This document shows positions 27,183 through 35,415 of a stretch of 35,603 bases of DNA, piece by piece. Position 1 is the stretch's first letter; every line of letters starts with the position of its first letter. The DNA comes from Planctomycetota bacterium (GTDB lineage Bacteria > Planctomycetota > Planctomycetia > Gemmatales > Gemmataceae): assembly GCA_021324515.1 (NCBI GenBank), contig JAJPIY010000302.1, forward strand, positions 1-35,603, written 5' to 3'. A program made the translations under genes and the position numbers. The notes under the pieces are model-generated. The model did not search any database and was not told the DNA's origin. It was given only the letters and a program-made list of their open reading frames with translations.

Positions 27183-28793
27183 TCACTTCTTCTTCGCTTT
27201 CTCGACGCGATTCACGTAGTCGATGAGCTTGGTCTTCAGGAACAGACGCAGCGTCAGGGCATCGCCGCCTTCCACGCTGAGGCGGAGGCGGTCGCCGTCT
27301 TTGCTATCACCAAAGACCTGGCGCGCGACTTCGGCTTGCGTCGGGTCGTCAAACAACGGCGCCAGGCGTGCCAGGGCCAATTGCAGTTCCATCACCTTGC
27401 CCGTTCGCGGTGCGGCCGCCAGCGCTTCCTTGAGAGCACGCAGTCCCTTTTCGCCAGCGCCCAGGAAGAGGACATCATCCTGGAAAGCGATATACACCGG
27501 ATGATTGCCCAGCGTCTGCCGTGTGCCGGACTTGAAATTCTTGTCCGGGTTGATGCGGTGGATGTTGACCTGGCCCGCTTTCTCGGCGTCGAGGTTGACT
27601 AGCTTGGGAAAACGAGCGGCGGCCTTGAGAAAGTTTCTCTCCATCTTGGCCCCTTCCTTGACCTTGATACCGGCCACCAGCGTGTACAAGCCGTTGGCGC
27701 TCGGTCCTCGCAGGTCGAGGGTCGCATCCAGCTCCGCCGCCTGGAGGGTAGGCATGGTTCCGTCGAGGAGCATGTTCAGCACTTGGCGTTGGTCCTCGTC
27801 TTTGGCCTTGGCCAATATCTGTTTCTCGGCATCTTGGAGCGCCGGGCCGAGCAACGCGCGCAGCTTCTGTGGCAAGCTCACGTTCAGCTGGCCCTTGAGG
27901 GCTGAGTTCGGTTGCGACAGGGCCGCCGTTCTGCTGGAGAGCTGTCCCAGATCGCGGATTCGGTTCGCCAAGGGCGAGCCAGGCTTGCCGGCCACGATCG
28001 CTGTCAGCGACAAATCGCCGTCTTTGCGGTCGAGGTCCAGGCGCAACGTCGCCGCACCGCCGTACTGGAGCAGCGACTTGATTTGGCCGCTCAACTCATC
28101 GACCGCCGCGTCACGGAACTTCTTTTGTGCTTTGCTGTGGGTCGGCATCTCCTGGTCCTTGAGGGCCGCCAGCTGATTTTCTATCACCGCCAATGCATTC
28201 GCTTTGAGGTCTTCGGGAACCTCATCAATATTCACTGTGATCGAAACGGCGCCGACCTGCCCGTCTGCCAGTACCGCCGCCGGCGCTAACAATTTCTCTT
28301 TGTCGAGCACTTCCTTATCGCGCGCTGTGATGTAGGCATAACCGTTGGCGAAACGGAAATAGAGGGAAACGGGCAGCTTCTCCACGTTCATCGTGTATAC
28401 CTCATCGTCGCCCTTTTCCGCTTTGGCGTCTAATGTGTCCGAAAGGAGGTCGAGGAAGGCTTTTTTGTCGGCGATGGGAACCAGAAGCACGGCCTTGCTA
28501 TCGATGCCGAATTGGCCGACCCAACCGTAGACGCCAATCGGCTTGGCGGCGTCGAGGCCTTGCAAGCCCTTTTCGCCGAGCTTGGACTTGAGGAGTTCAT
28601 CCAGCTGCTTGGCCTTTTCTGCTTCGCCGACCACTTCCCCCAGGTAGCGGAGATGGCCCCGTAATTGATCAAGGGCGGCCAAGCGGAGCAGCACGGCGGG
28701 CTTGTCGTTTTTGGGGGCTGCCTTGTCGGCGGCCCGAATCGGCGCCAGCGCCGTTAGCACGAACAGGGCCGCGAAGATGGGTTGTTTGGACAT
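27183..28793 (-). CDS. Secreted protein of unknown function (planctomycete-type)
   Basis: MSKQPIFAALFVLTALAPIRAADKAAPKNDKPAVLLRLAALDQLRGHLRYLGE... signal peptide, long ORF, SD AAGGAG upstream. Confidence 0.75.
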   Translation of the reverse strand: MSKQPIFAALFVLTALAPIRAADKAAPKNDKPAVLLRLAALDQLRGHLRYLGEVVGEAEKAKQLDELLKSKLGEKGLQGLDAAKPIGVYGWVGQFGIDSKAVLLVPIADKKAFLDLLSDTLDAKAEKGDDEVYTMNVEKLPVSLYFRFANGYAYITARDKEVLDKEKLLAPAAVLADGQVGAVSITVNIDEVPEDLKANALAVIENQLAALKDQEMPTHSKAQKKFRDAAVDELSGQIKSLLQYGGAATLRLDLDRKDGDLSLTAIVAGKPGSPLANRIRDLGQLSSRTAALSQPNSALKGQLNVSLPQKLRALLGPALQDAEKQILAKAKDEDQRQVLNMLLDGTMPTLQAAELDATLDLRGPSANGLYTLVAGIKVKEGAKMERNFLKAAARFPKLVNLDAEKAGQVNIHRINPDKNFKSGTRQTLGNHPVYIAFQDDVLFLGAGEKGLRALKEALAAAPRTGKVMELQLALARLAPLFDDPTQAEVARQVFGDSKDGDRLRLSVEGGDALTLRLFLKTKLIDYVNRVEKAKKK

Positions 28794-28839
28794 GAACATA
28801 TACTCCTTGAATGAACCGGGCAACTTGGTTTAGCTTGGT

Positions 28840-28893
28840 TTAGCCGCGAGCCGTAGGCGAGCGCGATCGCGCTCGCCTACGGCTCGCGGCTAA
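28840..28893. repeat. Perfect 54-bp palindrome centred on GCGATCGC
   Basis: TTAGCCGCGAGCCGTAGGCGAGCGCGA followed by TCGCGCTCGCCTACGGCTCGCGGCTAA: exact 27-bp arms, no spacer. Confidence 0.95.
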
Positions 28894-28992
28894 GCGCGAT
28901 CGCGCTCGCCTACGGCTCGCGGCTAAACGCGATCGCGCTCGCCTACGGCTCGCGGCTAAACGCGATCGCGCTCGCCTACGGCTCGCGGCTAA
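28894..28992. repeat. 33-bp tandem repeat, three units continuing the right half of the palindrome
   Basis: Units at 28894, 28927 and 28960: (GC/AC)GCGATCGCGCTCGCCTACGGCTCGCGGCTAA; differ only at the first base. Confidence 0.95.
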
Positions 28993-29089
28993 ACGAAAGC
29001 AGTGGACCACAACCGGGCTACCCTTTATACTCGCCTTCAGTGTCGTTCGTTTCAGTATAGCGAGGCCATCGCAACGAGGAGACTTCATC

Positions 29090-30088
29090 ATGCGGACGGG
29101 TCTACCGGCGCTGTGCGTCATCTGTCTGATTACAGCAGCGGCTTCAGAAGGGAAAAAAGCCTTCGTTCCAGGCAAAGCAGTGATCAACGGCAATCGCATC
29201 ATCTTCTCTGCCGACGCTGCGGAAGCAGCCGTCTATCGCTTCGGCGGCGACCTGGCTAAGCCGATCCTTTGGCCGTTGAAGGCGCCCAACAATAAAGAGA
29301 TCACCCGTGATTGGCCGATGCGTCCGGCGCCTGCGGGCAGTCCCAAGGAAGACCATCCGCATCAAAAATCGGCCTGGTTCACCTACGGGGACGTCATCCC
29401 GGAAGGCATCCCGATCAAGCACAAGCGCAGGGGCGTTGAAGGCGTCGATTTCTGGGCCGAGGGACCAGATTGCGGCCGCATCGTCTGCGTGGATGTCAGC
29501 CCTTCTGCCGACCGTGCCGGCATCGTCACGCGCAATGAATGGCGCGACCCCGACGGCACCAAGCTCCTGGACGAAATCCGCACGATCCGTCTTTTCCACA
29601 ACGATAAGGCTCGTTTGTTTATCGTGGACATCGATCTCTGCGCCAGCGTCGTACCGATCACCTTTGGGGACACCAAGGAGGGTGCATTCGGGGTGCGCGT
29701 GGCCCACAGCATGCGCGAGGATAACCGCGGCAAGGGGCGCCTCACCAACGCCGAGGGCAAAGTCGGCGAGAACCAGTGCTGGGGCCGCGTCTCGGCCTGG
29801 TGCGATTATTCAGGGCCAGTCGAAGGCGAAACCGTCGGCATTGCCCTTTTCGCCGCCCCGAACAATCCCTCGCCCAGCTGCTGGCATAGCCGCGCTTACG
29901 GACTGATGGCCGCTAATCCCTTTGGCCGCGCTAAGTCCGGCTTTCCCGATATGAAAGGCAAAAAAGACCGGGTACATCTCGAAAAGGGAGCGCACCTGAA
30001 ATTGCGCTATGGCATCTTCGTCCATCTGGGCGATGTCCAGGAGGGCCAAGTCGCCGAGGCTTACGAACTGTTCAAGAAGATGAAATGA
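29090..30088 (+). CDS. DUF6807 (PmoA-like) family secreted protein
   Basis: MRTGLPALCVICLITAAAS signal; KPILWPLKAPNNKEITRDWPMRPAPAGSPKEDHPHQKSAWFTYGDV...GVDFWAEG...GLMAANPFGRAKSGFPDMKGKKDRVHLEKGAHLKLRYGIFVHLGD. Confidence 0.8.
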   Translation: MRTGLPALCVICLITAAASEGKKAFVPGKAVINGNRIIFSADAAEAAVYRFGGDLAKPILWPLKAPNNKEITRDWPMRPAPAGSPKEDHPHQKSAWFTYGDVIPEGIPIKHKRRGVEGVDFWAEGPDCGRIVCVDVSPSADRAGIVTRNEWRDPDGTKLLDEIRTIRLFHNDKARLFIVDIDLCASVVPITFGDTKEGAFGVRVAHSMREDNRGKGRLTNAEGKVGENQCWGRVSAWCDYSGPVEGETVGIALFAAPNNPSPSCWHSRAYGLMAANPFGRAKSGFPDMKGKKDRVHLEKGAHLKLRYGIFVHLGDVQEGQVAEAYELFKKMK

Positions 30089-30092
30089 ACCG

Positions 30093-30806
30093 ATGAACAC
30101 ATCAAACTCCTTGCGCGCACGGGCTGGCCGTATCGTCCGCAAGCTGGCCCAACTTTATCCGGACGCCCATTGTGCCTTGCACTATGAGACACCGTTGCAG
30201 CTGTTGGTGGCCACCATCTTGTCGGCGCAATGCACGGATGAGCGCGTCAATCGTGTCACGCCGGCCCTGTTCGCACGCTATCCCGATGCGAAAGCATTTG
30301 CTACGGCGAAGCAGGCCGAGTTGGAAAAATACATCCAATCGACTGGTTTTTTCCGCAGCAAGGCCAAGAACATCATTGCCTGCTGCCGCCAATTGGTGGA
30401 GCGCTATGGCGGAGAGGTGCCGCAGACGATGGAGGAGTTGGTGACGCTGCCCGGCATCGGACGCAAAACGGCCAACGTCCTGCTCGGCAATCTTTTTGCT
30501 GTGCCCGGCATTCCAGTTGATACCCACGTCCGCCGGCTCAGTTGGCGCATGGGCCTAAGCGAACACGAAGATCCCGTGAAGATCGAGCGTGACTTGATGG
30601 CCCTGGTCCCGCGCAAGGAATGGACGATGTTCGGCCATCGCATGATTTTCCACGGCCGACGGGTGTGCCACGCGCGCAAACCGCTGTGCGGCCAATGCCC
30701 GCTGGCGGCGTTGTGCCCACGCCGAGGAGTAGGGGAGACGGATGCCGTGAGCGACGCTTCGGCGAAGCCTCCGCTGGAGCACAAGACTTCTACAAAGCGT
30801 CGCTAA
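30093..30806 (+). CDS. nth: Endonuclease III
   Basis: LVATILSAQCTDERVNRVTPALFARY, LVTLPGIGRKTANVLLGNLF (HhH, Lys), VDTHVRRLSWRMG (Asp), Fe-S ligands CHARKPLCGQCPLAALCPRRG. Confidence 0.95.
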   Translation: MNTSNSLRARAGRIVRKLAQLYPDAHCALHYETPLQLLVATILSAQCTDERVNRVTPALFARYPDAKAFATAKQAELEKYIQSTGFFRSKAKNIIACCRQLVERYGGEVPQTMEELVTLPGIGRKTANVLLGNLFAVPGIPVDTHVRRLSWRMGLSEHEDPVKIERDLMALVPRKEWTMFGHRMIFHGRRVCHARKPLCGQCPLAALCPRRGVGETDAVSDASAKPPLEHKTSTKRR

Positions 30807-30817
30807 CTGCGACGCCG

Positions 30818-31000
30818 TTACTTCGCTTGGACATCATAACATAGCAGCACGTTTTGATCGCGCAAGTAGAGCCAGCCGCCGGCGACGACAGGGTGCGGCC
30901 CAGCATTTTTAGCATTGCGATCGGGCTGGGCGAAACGGCCGATCGCCGCCGCCGCCGGGGAATCGCTAAGCTCTTTTCTAGTGCAGCTGGTCGCCTCGTT
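30818..31000 (-). pseudogene. C-terminal remnant of a PQQ-like beta-propeller protein
   Basis: Reverse frame [57 protein letters not shown]-stop; in-frame stop a few codons upstream; no N-terminal part present. Confidence 0.6.
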
Positions 31001-31016
31001 TCACGATGGGAGAGCC

Positions 31017-31835
31017 ATGTCGGGTCCACTGGAACAACAGCTATGGCTTGGCCTGTCCGCCTTTGTTGCGGGCGTGATTAATTCGGTGGCCGGCGGCGGC
31101 ACATTGCTAACTTTCCCCGCCTTGCTGACTGCTCTGGCGCCGTTGGGAATCGAAGCCGGCCGGGTCGCCAATGCCACCAGCACTGTCGCTCTGGTTCCCG
31201 GCTCGCTTGCCGGCGCCTGGGGCTATCGCCGCGAAATACGAACTGTCCGCTCTTGGACCCTGCTCCTCCTCCCCCCCAGCCTGATCGGCGGAGTAACGGG
31301 TTCTCTGCTGCTCACTCGCCTCGAGGCAAAATACTTTCAGCTGCTCGTGCCCTGGCTCATTCTGACGGCGGCCCTGTTGTTCATGATGCAACCGGCCCTG
31401 GTGCGGCTGATGCCTTCTCCTTTGGCCTCTGCCCAATTGGGGAAAGAGCAAGCGCACGCCGCCCCGTCCCGAAAAATGATGGCAGCGGTCGTGATCTTTC
31501 AGTTCCTCATCGCCGTCTACGGCGGCTATTTCGGTGCGGGCATCGGCATCCTCATGCTCAGCGCCTTGGCCCTGATGGGCATACCCGACGTCCATCAGAT
31601 GAACGCGATTAAGACGTTCCTGGCTTTCTGCATCAACGGCGTCTCGGTAGTGATCTTTGTGGTCGAGAAAAAAGTGGCATGGCGCTACGCACCGACGATG
31701 GCGGCTGCGGCCGTCGCGGGCGGCTACCTGGGAGCGCACGTGGCGCGGCAGGTGCGGCCGTGGCTGGTCCGCTGGTTTATCGTCACGGTCGGGCTGGGAT
31801 TGGCCGGTTACTATTTCTACAAGCAATTCGCTTGA
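31017..31835 (+). CDS. TSUP family (TauE/SafE-like) membrane transporter
   Basis: LWLGLSAFVAGVINSVAGGGTLLTFPALLTALAPLGIEAGRVANATSTVALVPGSLAGAWGYRREI; multiple TM segments; GAGIGILMLSALALMGIPDVHQMNAIKTFLAFCINGVSVVIF. Confidence 0.9.
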   Translation: MSGPLEQQLWLGLSAFVAGVINSVAGGGTLLTFPALLTALAPLGIEAGRVANATSTVALVPGSLAGAWGYRREIRTVRSWTLLLLPPSLIGGVTGSLLLTRLEAKYFQLLVPWLILTAALLFMMQPALVRLMPSPLASAQLGKEQAHAAPSRKMMAAVVIFQFLIAVYGGYFGAGIGILMLSALALMGIPDVHQMNAIKTFLAFCINGVSVVIFVVEKKVAWRYAPTMAAAAVAGGYLGAHVARQVRPWLVRWFIVTVGLGLAGYYFYKQFA

Positions 31836-32123
31836 GAAATCCCGACGCCATGATAAAGCACTGCTCTGCACTCCCGGCGCTCTGGCATTGATGGCCTTGG
31901 TCGGCTACTATAAAAAAAGAACAGACCATGCAGAGAAAGCCAAACGAATTGATCGGGCCGCAGCGCTTTTACGAAGCGCCGCTAATCGGGAGTTGAAAAC
32001 TCGCACACCCCCTGTTCCCGGCGGAGCCGAGGAACCAAAGGACTCGCAATCCGCGCGTTTCCGGATGGAGCCAGGAAACGAGTAAGGTTCCGCCGTGGCC
32101 GCACGAAAGCACGGCGAATTCCT

Positions 32124-33914
32124 ATGACGCGCACTTGGCAGTACGGCCCAGCGTTGGGCCTCGTGATCCTGAGCGGACTCGTCGGAGGATGTTCGTCTCC
32201 GCGAACAGAGACGGAATCGGCCGCCGATATCGAGGCGCTGAGGCCCCCCTGGTTCGAAGACAAGACCACAGAGAAGGGCCTGCATTTCCAGCACGATGCC
32301 GGAACAGTGCCGGGCCAATACTTCATGCCGCAGATGATCGGTTCCGGAGCCGCCCTTTTTGACTTCAATGGCGACGATCGGCTTGACCTTTACCTGTTGC
32401 AAAACGGCGGTTCTCAAGGGGCGCGCAATCGCCTTTATCAACAGCTGCCCGACGGCCGATTTCAAGATGTGAGCGACGGCTCGGGCCTGGACATTGCCGG
32501 CCACAACATGGGCGTGGCGATCGGCGATGTCAACAATGACGGCCGGCCCGACGTGCTCGTCACCCAGTACAAAGGCATCAAACTTTTCCTCAACCAGGGC
32601 AATGGCCGCTTTCAAGATGTCACCGACAAGGCCGGCCTGTGCAATCCCCATTGGGGTGCCTCGGCCGCCTTCGTGGATTTCGACCGCGACGGTTGGCTCG
32701 ACTTGGTGGTGGTCAATTACGTGGACTACGATCCTGCTGTGCCTTGCACCACCCTCGGCGGCATCCCGGATTATTGTCCGCCGCGTGCCTTCCCCGGCAG
32801 CGTCACCCGCTTGTTCCATAATCTCGGCACAAGGGGTTCCCCAAGCGGGGGCCGTCCGTCCGCCGCTCCCGGAGCAACGCTTGTCCGCTTTGAAGATGTA
32901 ACGGTGGCGTCTGGACTGGGCCGGCTGGCGGGTCCGGGATTGGGCGTGCTGTGCGCAGACTTCGATGGCGATGGTTGGCCCGACATCTTTATCGCCAACG
33001 ACGGTGAGGCCAATCGCCTGTGGATCAATCAGCACGACGGCACATTCAAGGAAGAAGCGATCAGCCGCGGCGTGGCCTACAATGCGATGGGACATGCCGA
33101 GGCCGGCATGGGCGTGGCGATCGGAGATGTGGACGGCGACGGTCTGTTCGATTTGTATGTCACGCATTTGACGGAGGAAAATAATCGTTTGTGGAAGCAA
33201 GGGCCGCGAGGCTTGTTCCGGGACCAGACGGCCCATGCCGGCTTGGTGCAGGGACGGTGGCACGGCACCGGCTTCGGCACGGTCCTGGGTGATTTCAACC
33301 TCGACGGCGCCCTGGACCTGGCGATCGTTAACGGACGGGTCAGCAAGGCTGCCCGCCTTCCGTCCTCGTCCTCTTCGCGCAGCGGGGGCGACGAGGGTGG
33401 GAACCTGGGGCCGCATTGGGGCTTGTATGCAGAGCGCAATCAGCTCTTCGCCAATGATGGCACGGGACATTTCCATGATATTTCCGCAGCGAACCCGGCG
33501 CTGTGCGCTAACGCCAACATCGCACGCGGCTTGGCTTATGGCGACTTCGATAATGACGGCAAGCTCGATCTGCTGGTCACGACCGTTGCCGGACCCGCTC
33601 GTTTGTATCACAACGTCGCTTCCCAGAACGGGCACTGGTTGTGTGTCCGAGCCCTCGATCCAGAGCATGGAGAGCGGGACGCTATAGGCGCCGAGGTCCG
33701 CGTTCGCGCCGGCCCCCGCAGTTGGCTGCGCTGGATCAATCCGGCCACGAGCTTTTTGTGCAGCAACGATCCCCGCGCTCATTTCGGCCTTGGGGCGGAG
33801 ATACGCATAGATGACATCACTGTCCTTTGGCCGGACGGCAGCCGGGAAACCTTTGTCGGCGGACGAACCGATCGCCAACTGACATTACGCAAGGGGAAAG
33901 GTGTAAAATATTAA
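32124..33914 (+). CDS. CRTAC1/ASPIC-UnbV FG-GAP (VCBS) repeat lipoprotein
   Basis: Lipobox-like LSGLVGGCSS; repeats ALFDFNGDDRLDLYL, AIGDVNNDGRPDVLV, CADFDGDGWPDIFIAND, AIGDVDGDGLFDLYV, AYGDFDNDGKLDLLV; C-terminal IGAEVRVRAG...VLWPDGSRETF. Confidence 0.9.
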   Translation: MTRTWQYGPALGLVILSGLVGGCSSPRTETESAADIEALRPPWFEDKTTEKGLHFQHDAGTVPGQYFMPQMIGSGAALFDFNGDDRLDLYLLQNGGSQGARNRLYQQLPDGRFQDVSDGSGLDIAGHNMGVAIGDVNNDGRPDVLVTQYKGIKLFLNQGNGRFQDVTDKAGLCNPHWGASAAFVDFDRDGWLDLVVVNYVDYDPAVPCTTLGGIPDYCPPRAFPGSVTRLFHNLGTRGSPSGGRPSAAPGATLVRFEDVTVASGLGRLAGPGLGVLCADFDGDGWPDIFIANDGEANRLWINQHDGTFKEEAISRGVAYNAMGHAEAGMGVAIGDVDGDGLFDLYVTHLTEENNRLWKQGPRGLFRDQTAHAGLVQGRWHGTGFGTVLGDFNLDGALDLAIVNGRVSKAARLPSSSSSRSGGDEGGNLGPHWGLYAERNQLFANDGTGHFHDISAANPALCANANIARGLAYGDFDNDGKLDLLVTTVAGPARLYHNVASQNGHWLCVRALDPEHGERDAIGAEVRVRAGPRSWLRWINPATSFLCSNDPRAHFGLGAEIRIDDITVLWPDGSRETFVGGRTDRQLTLRKGKGVKY

Positions 33915-33962
33915 CCGACACTATTGCCAATGCGACTTTTGAACGCGTGGGTTGCGTTAACA

Positions 33963-34049
33963 GGGCGAGCGGGGGGTGTGTCCCCCCCGGTAGATTTCCC
34001 GGCGAGCGGGGGGTGTCACACCCCCCGCTCGCCGGGAAATCTACCGGGG
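33963..34049. repeat. GC-rich palindromic repeat with a 65-bp perfect palindrome at its end
   Basis: CCCCGGTAGATTTCCCGGCGAGCGGGGGGTGT - C - ACACCCCCCGCTCGCCGGGAAATCTACCGGGG (33985-34016 / 34018-34049). Confidence 0.92.
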
Positions 34050-34071
34050 TCTGTTGGGGAGAGGAAGATCG

Positions 34072-35406
34072 ATGGGACGGCGCAGTCAGATTGCGATCGT
34101 GCTTCTGACCGTCCTTGCCGGTGTGACGGTCTGGTATGGCTGGCGGCGTTACAGTGCGCCGGTGCCGCCGGAGATCGCCTGCACGGGACTCGATCCCGAA
34201 GTAGCCGACGCGATCGAGACGGCGCGACGGAAAATCCACGCTGATCCTTACTCCGCTCCATCCTGGGGCCACCTCGGCAAGCTGTTGCGAGCAGCCCAAC
34301 TCTATCCAGAAGCGGCTGCCTGTTTCGCTCAGGCCGGACGCTTGGAGCCGAAAAATCCGTGTTGGCCGTACCTGCAAGGCGAAGCCCTGCGCAGCAGGGC
34401 CAACGGGGCCGAGGCGGTGCCGCCTTTGCAACGCGCCGTTGCTCTGGCCGACAGCACGGGCACCCTTGCTCCCTTTCTACGCTTGGCCGAAGTTCTCCTG
34501 GCCCTGGGACGCAACGACGAGGCGGAAAAACCGCTTCGCCATGCCCTAGAGATCGAACCAGACAATCCCGCGGTCCATTACAACCTTGGTCTTTTGGCCC
34601 TGGAACACGGCGATTTATCCGGCAGCCTCGCGCACCTGAAACGTTGCGAACACAGCCCATTCACCCAGCGCAAGGCCTGCATCCAATTGGCCGCCGTCTA
34701 CCGACGCATGGGGCAGACGGAAAAAGCCGATCACTACAGCCGCAAGGCCGACACTCTGCCGCCGGATAGCAATTGGCTTGATCCGTTCCTCGCCGATGTC
34801 CGGGCAGTGGGCCGACCGGCCCGCCTTGAGGAGATCCATCGTCTGGAAAAGCGCGGTGATTATCGGGCGGCGGTGGAGCAACTCACTGCTTTGATTCAGG
34901 ACAAACCCGACGAGCGCCTCTATATCGCCCTGGGAAAAGACCTCTACAAGTTAGGCGATCTCGACCGCGCCGAACAGGCGCTGCGATCCGCACTGGCCCT
35001 CACATCCGACGACAACGTCCGGGCCGCAGCCGTACATCAGTTGGGCCGCGTCTTATTGACGCGCGCTGACAAAGACGCGCACCACAATCCCCAACAAGCC
35101 CGCGCCGAATTCGAGCAAGCCGCTGCTTGTGCGCGTCAAGTGCTCGCCAGCCGGCCGGATCATGCGATGTCGTATGTGGTCCTGGGACTGGCCCTGCGGC
35201 GCCTGGACAAACGCCCAGAAGCCCTTGAGGCATTACGCACAGCGGTCCAGTGCGATCCCAACTCGGCCGATGCCCACTTTTATCTGGGCGAAACCTTGGC
35301 TGAGGCGGGCCAAATTCCTGCAGCACGGGCTTCCCTGGAGCGCGCTCAGGAATGCAATCCGAACGATCCCCGTCCTCGAACGGCCTTGGCGAAACTTAAG
35401 GATTAG
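34072..35406 (+). CDS. TPR-repeat protein with N-terminal TM anchor
   Basis: MGRRSQIAIVLLTVLAGVTVWYGWRR anchor; TPR units (WGHLGKLLRAAQLYPEAAACFAQAGRLEPKNP, LRLAEVLLALGRNDEAEKPLRHALEIEPDNPAVHYNLGLLALEHGD, AHFYLGETLAEAGQIPAARASLERAQECNPNDP). Confidence 0.9.
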   Translation: MGRRSQIAIVLLTVLAGVTVWYGWRRYSAPVPPEIACTGLDPEVADAIETARRKIHADPYSAPSWGHLGKLLRAAQLYPEAAACFAQAGRLEPKNPCWPYLQGEALRSRANGAEAVPPLQRAVALADSTGTLAPFLRLAEVLLALGRNDEAEKPLRHALEIEPDNPAVHYNLGLLALEHGDLSGSLAHLKRCEHSPFTQRKACIQLAAVYRRMGQTEKADHYSRKADTLPPDSNWLDPFLADVRAVGRPARLEEIHRLEKRGDYRAAVEQLTALIQDKPDERLYIALGKDLYKLGDLDRAEQALRSALALTSDDNVRAAAVHQLGRVLLTRADKDAHHNPQQARAEFEQAAACARQVLASRPDHAMSYVVLGLALRRLDKRPEALEALRTAVQCDPNSADAHFYLGETLAEAGQIPAARASLERAQECNPNDPRPRTALAKLKD

Positions 35407-35415
35407 GGGACTTTT

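Noticed and set aside
27183-28793. Initially considered a protease inhibitor or DUF1559-type protein
   Set aside because: No N-terminal methylation motif or other diagnostic signature; left as unknown.
28894-28992. Possible CRISPR array
   Set aside because: Units are directly adjacent with no unique spacers and no cas genes are present.
28840-29202. Reverse ORF with RLAASRRRARS repeats
   Set aside because: A by-product of the 33-bp tandem repeat being a multiple of three; no SD or non-repeat domain supports a protein.
30093-30806. Possible degenerate endonuclease III, given nearby pseudoenzymes
   Set aside because: Catalytic Lys and Asp and the four Fe-S Cys are all present; only the C-terminal tail is unusual.
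31908-33878. 656-aa reverse-strand ORF
   Set aside because: Antisense to the clear FG-GAP repeat lipoprotein; no family motifs; long antisense ORFs are expected in high-GC DNA.
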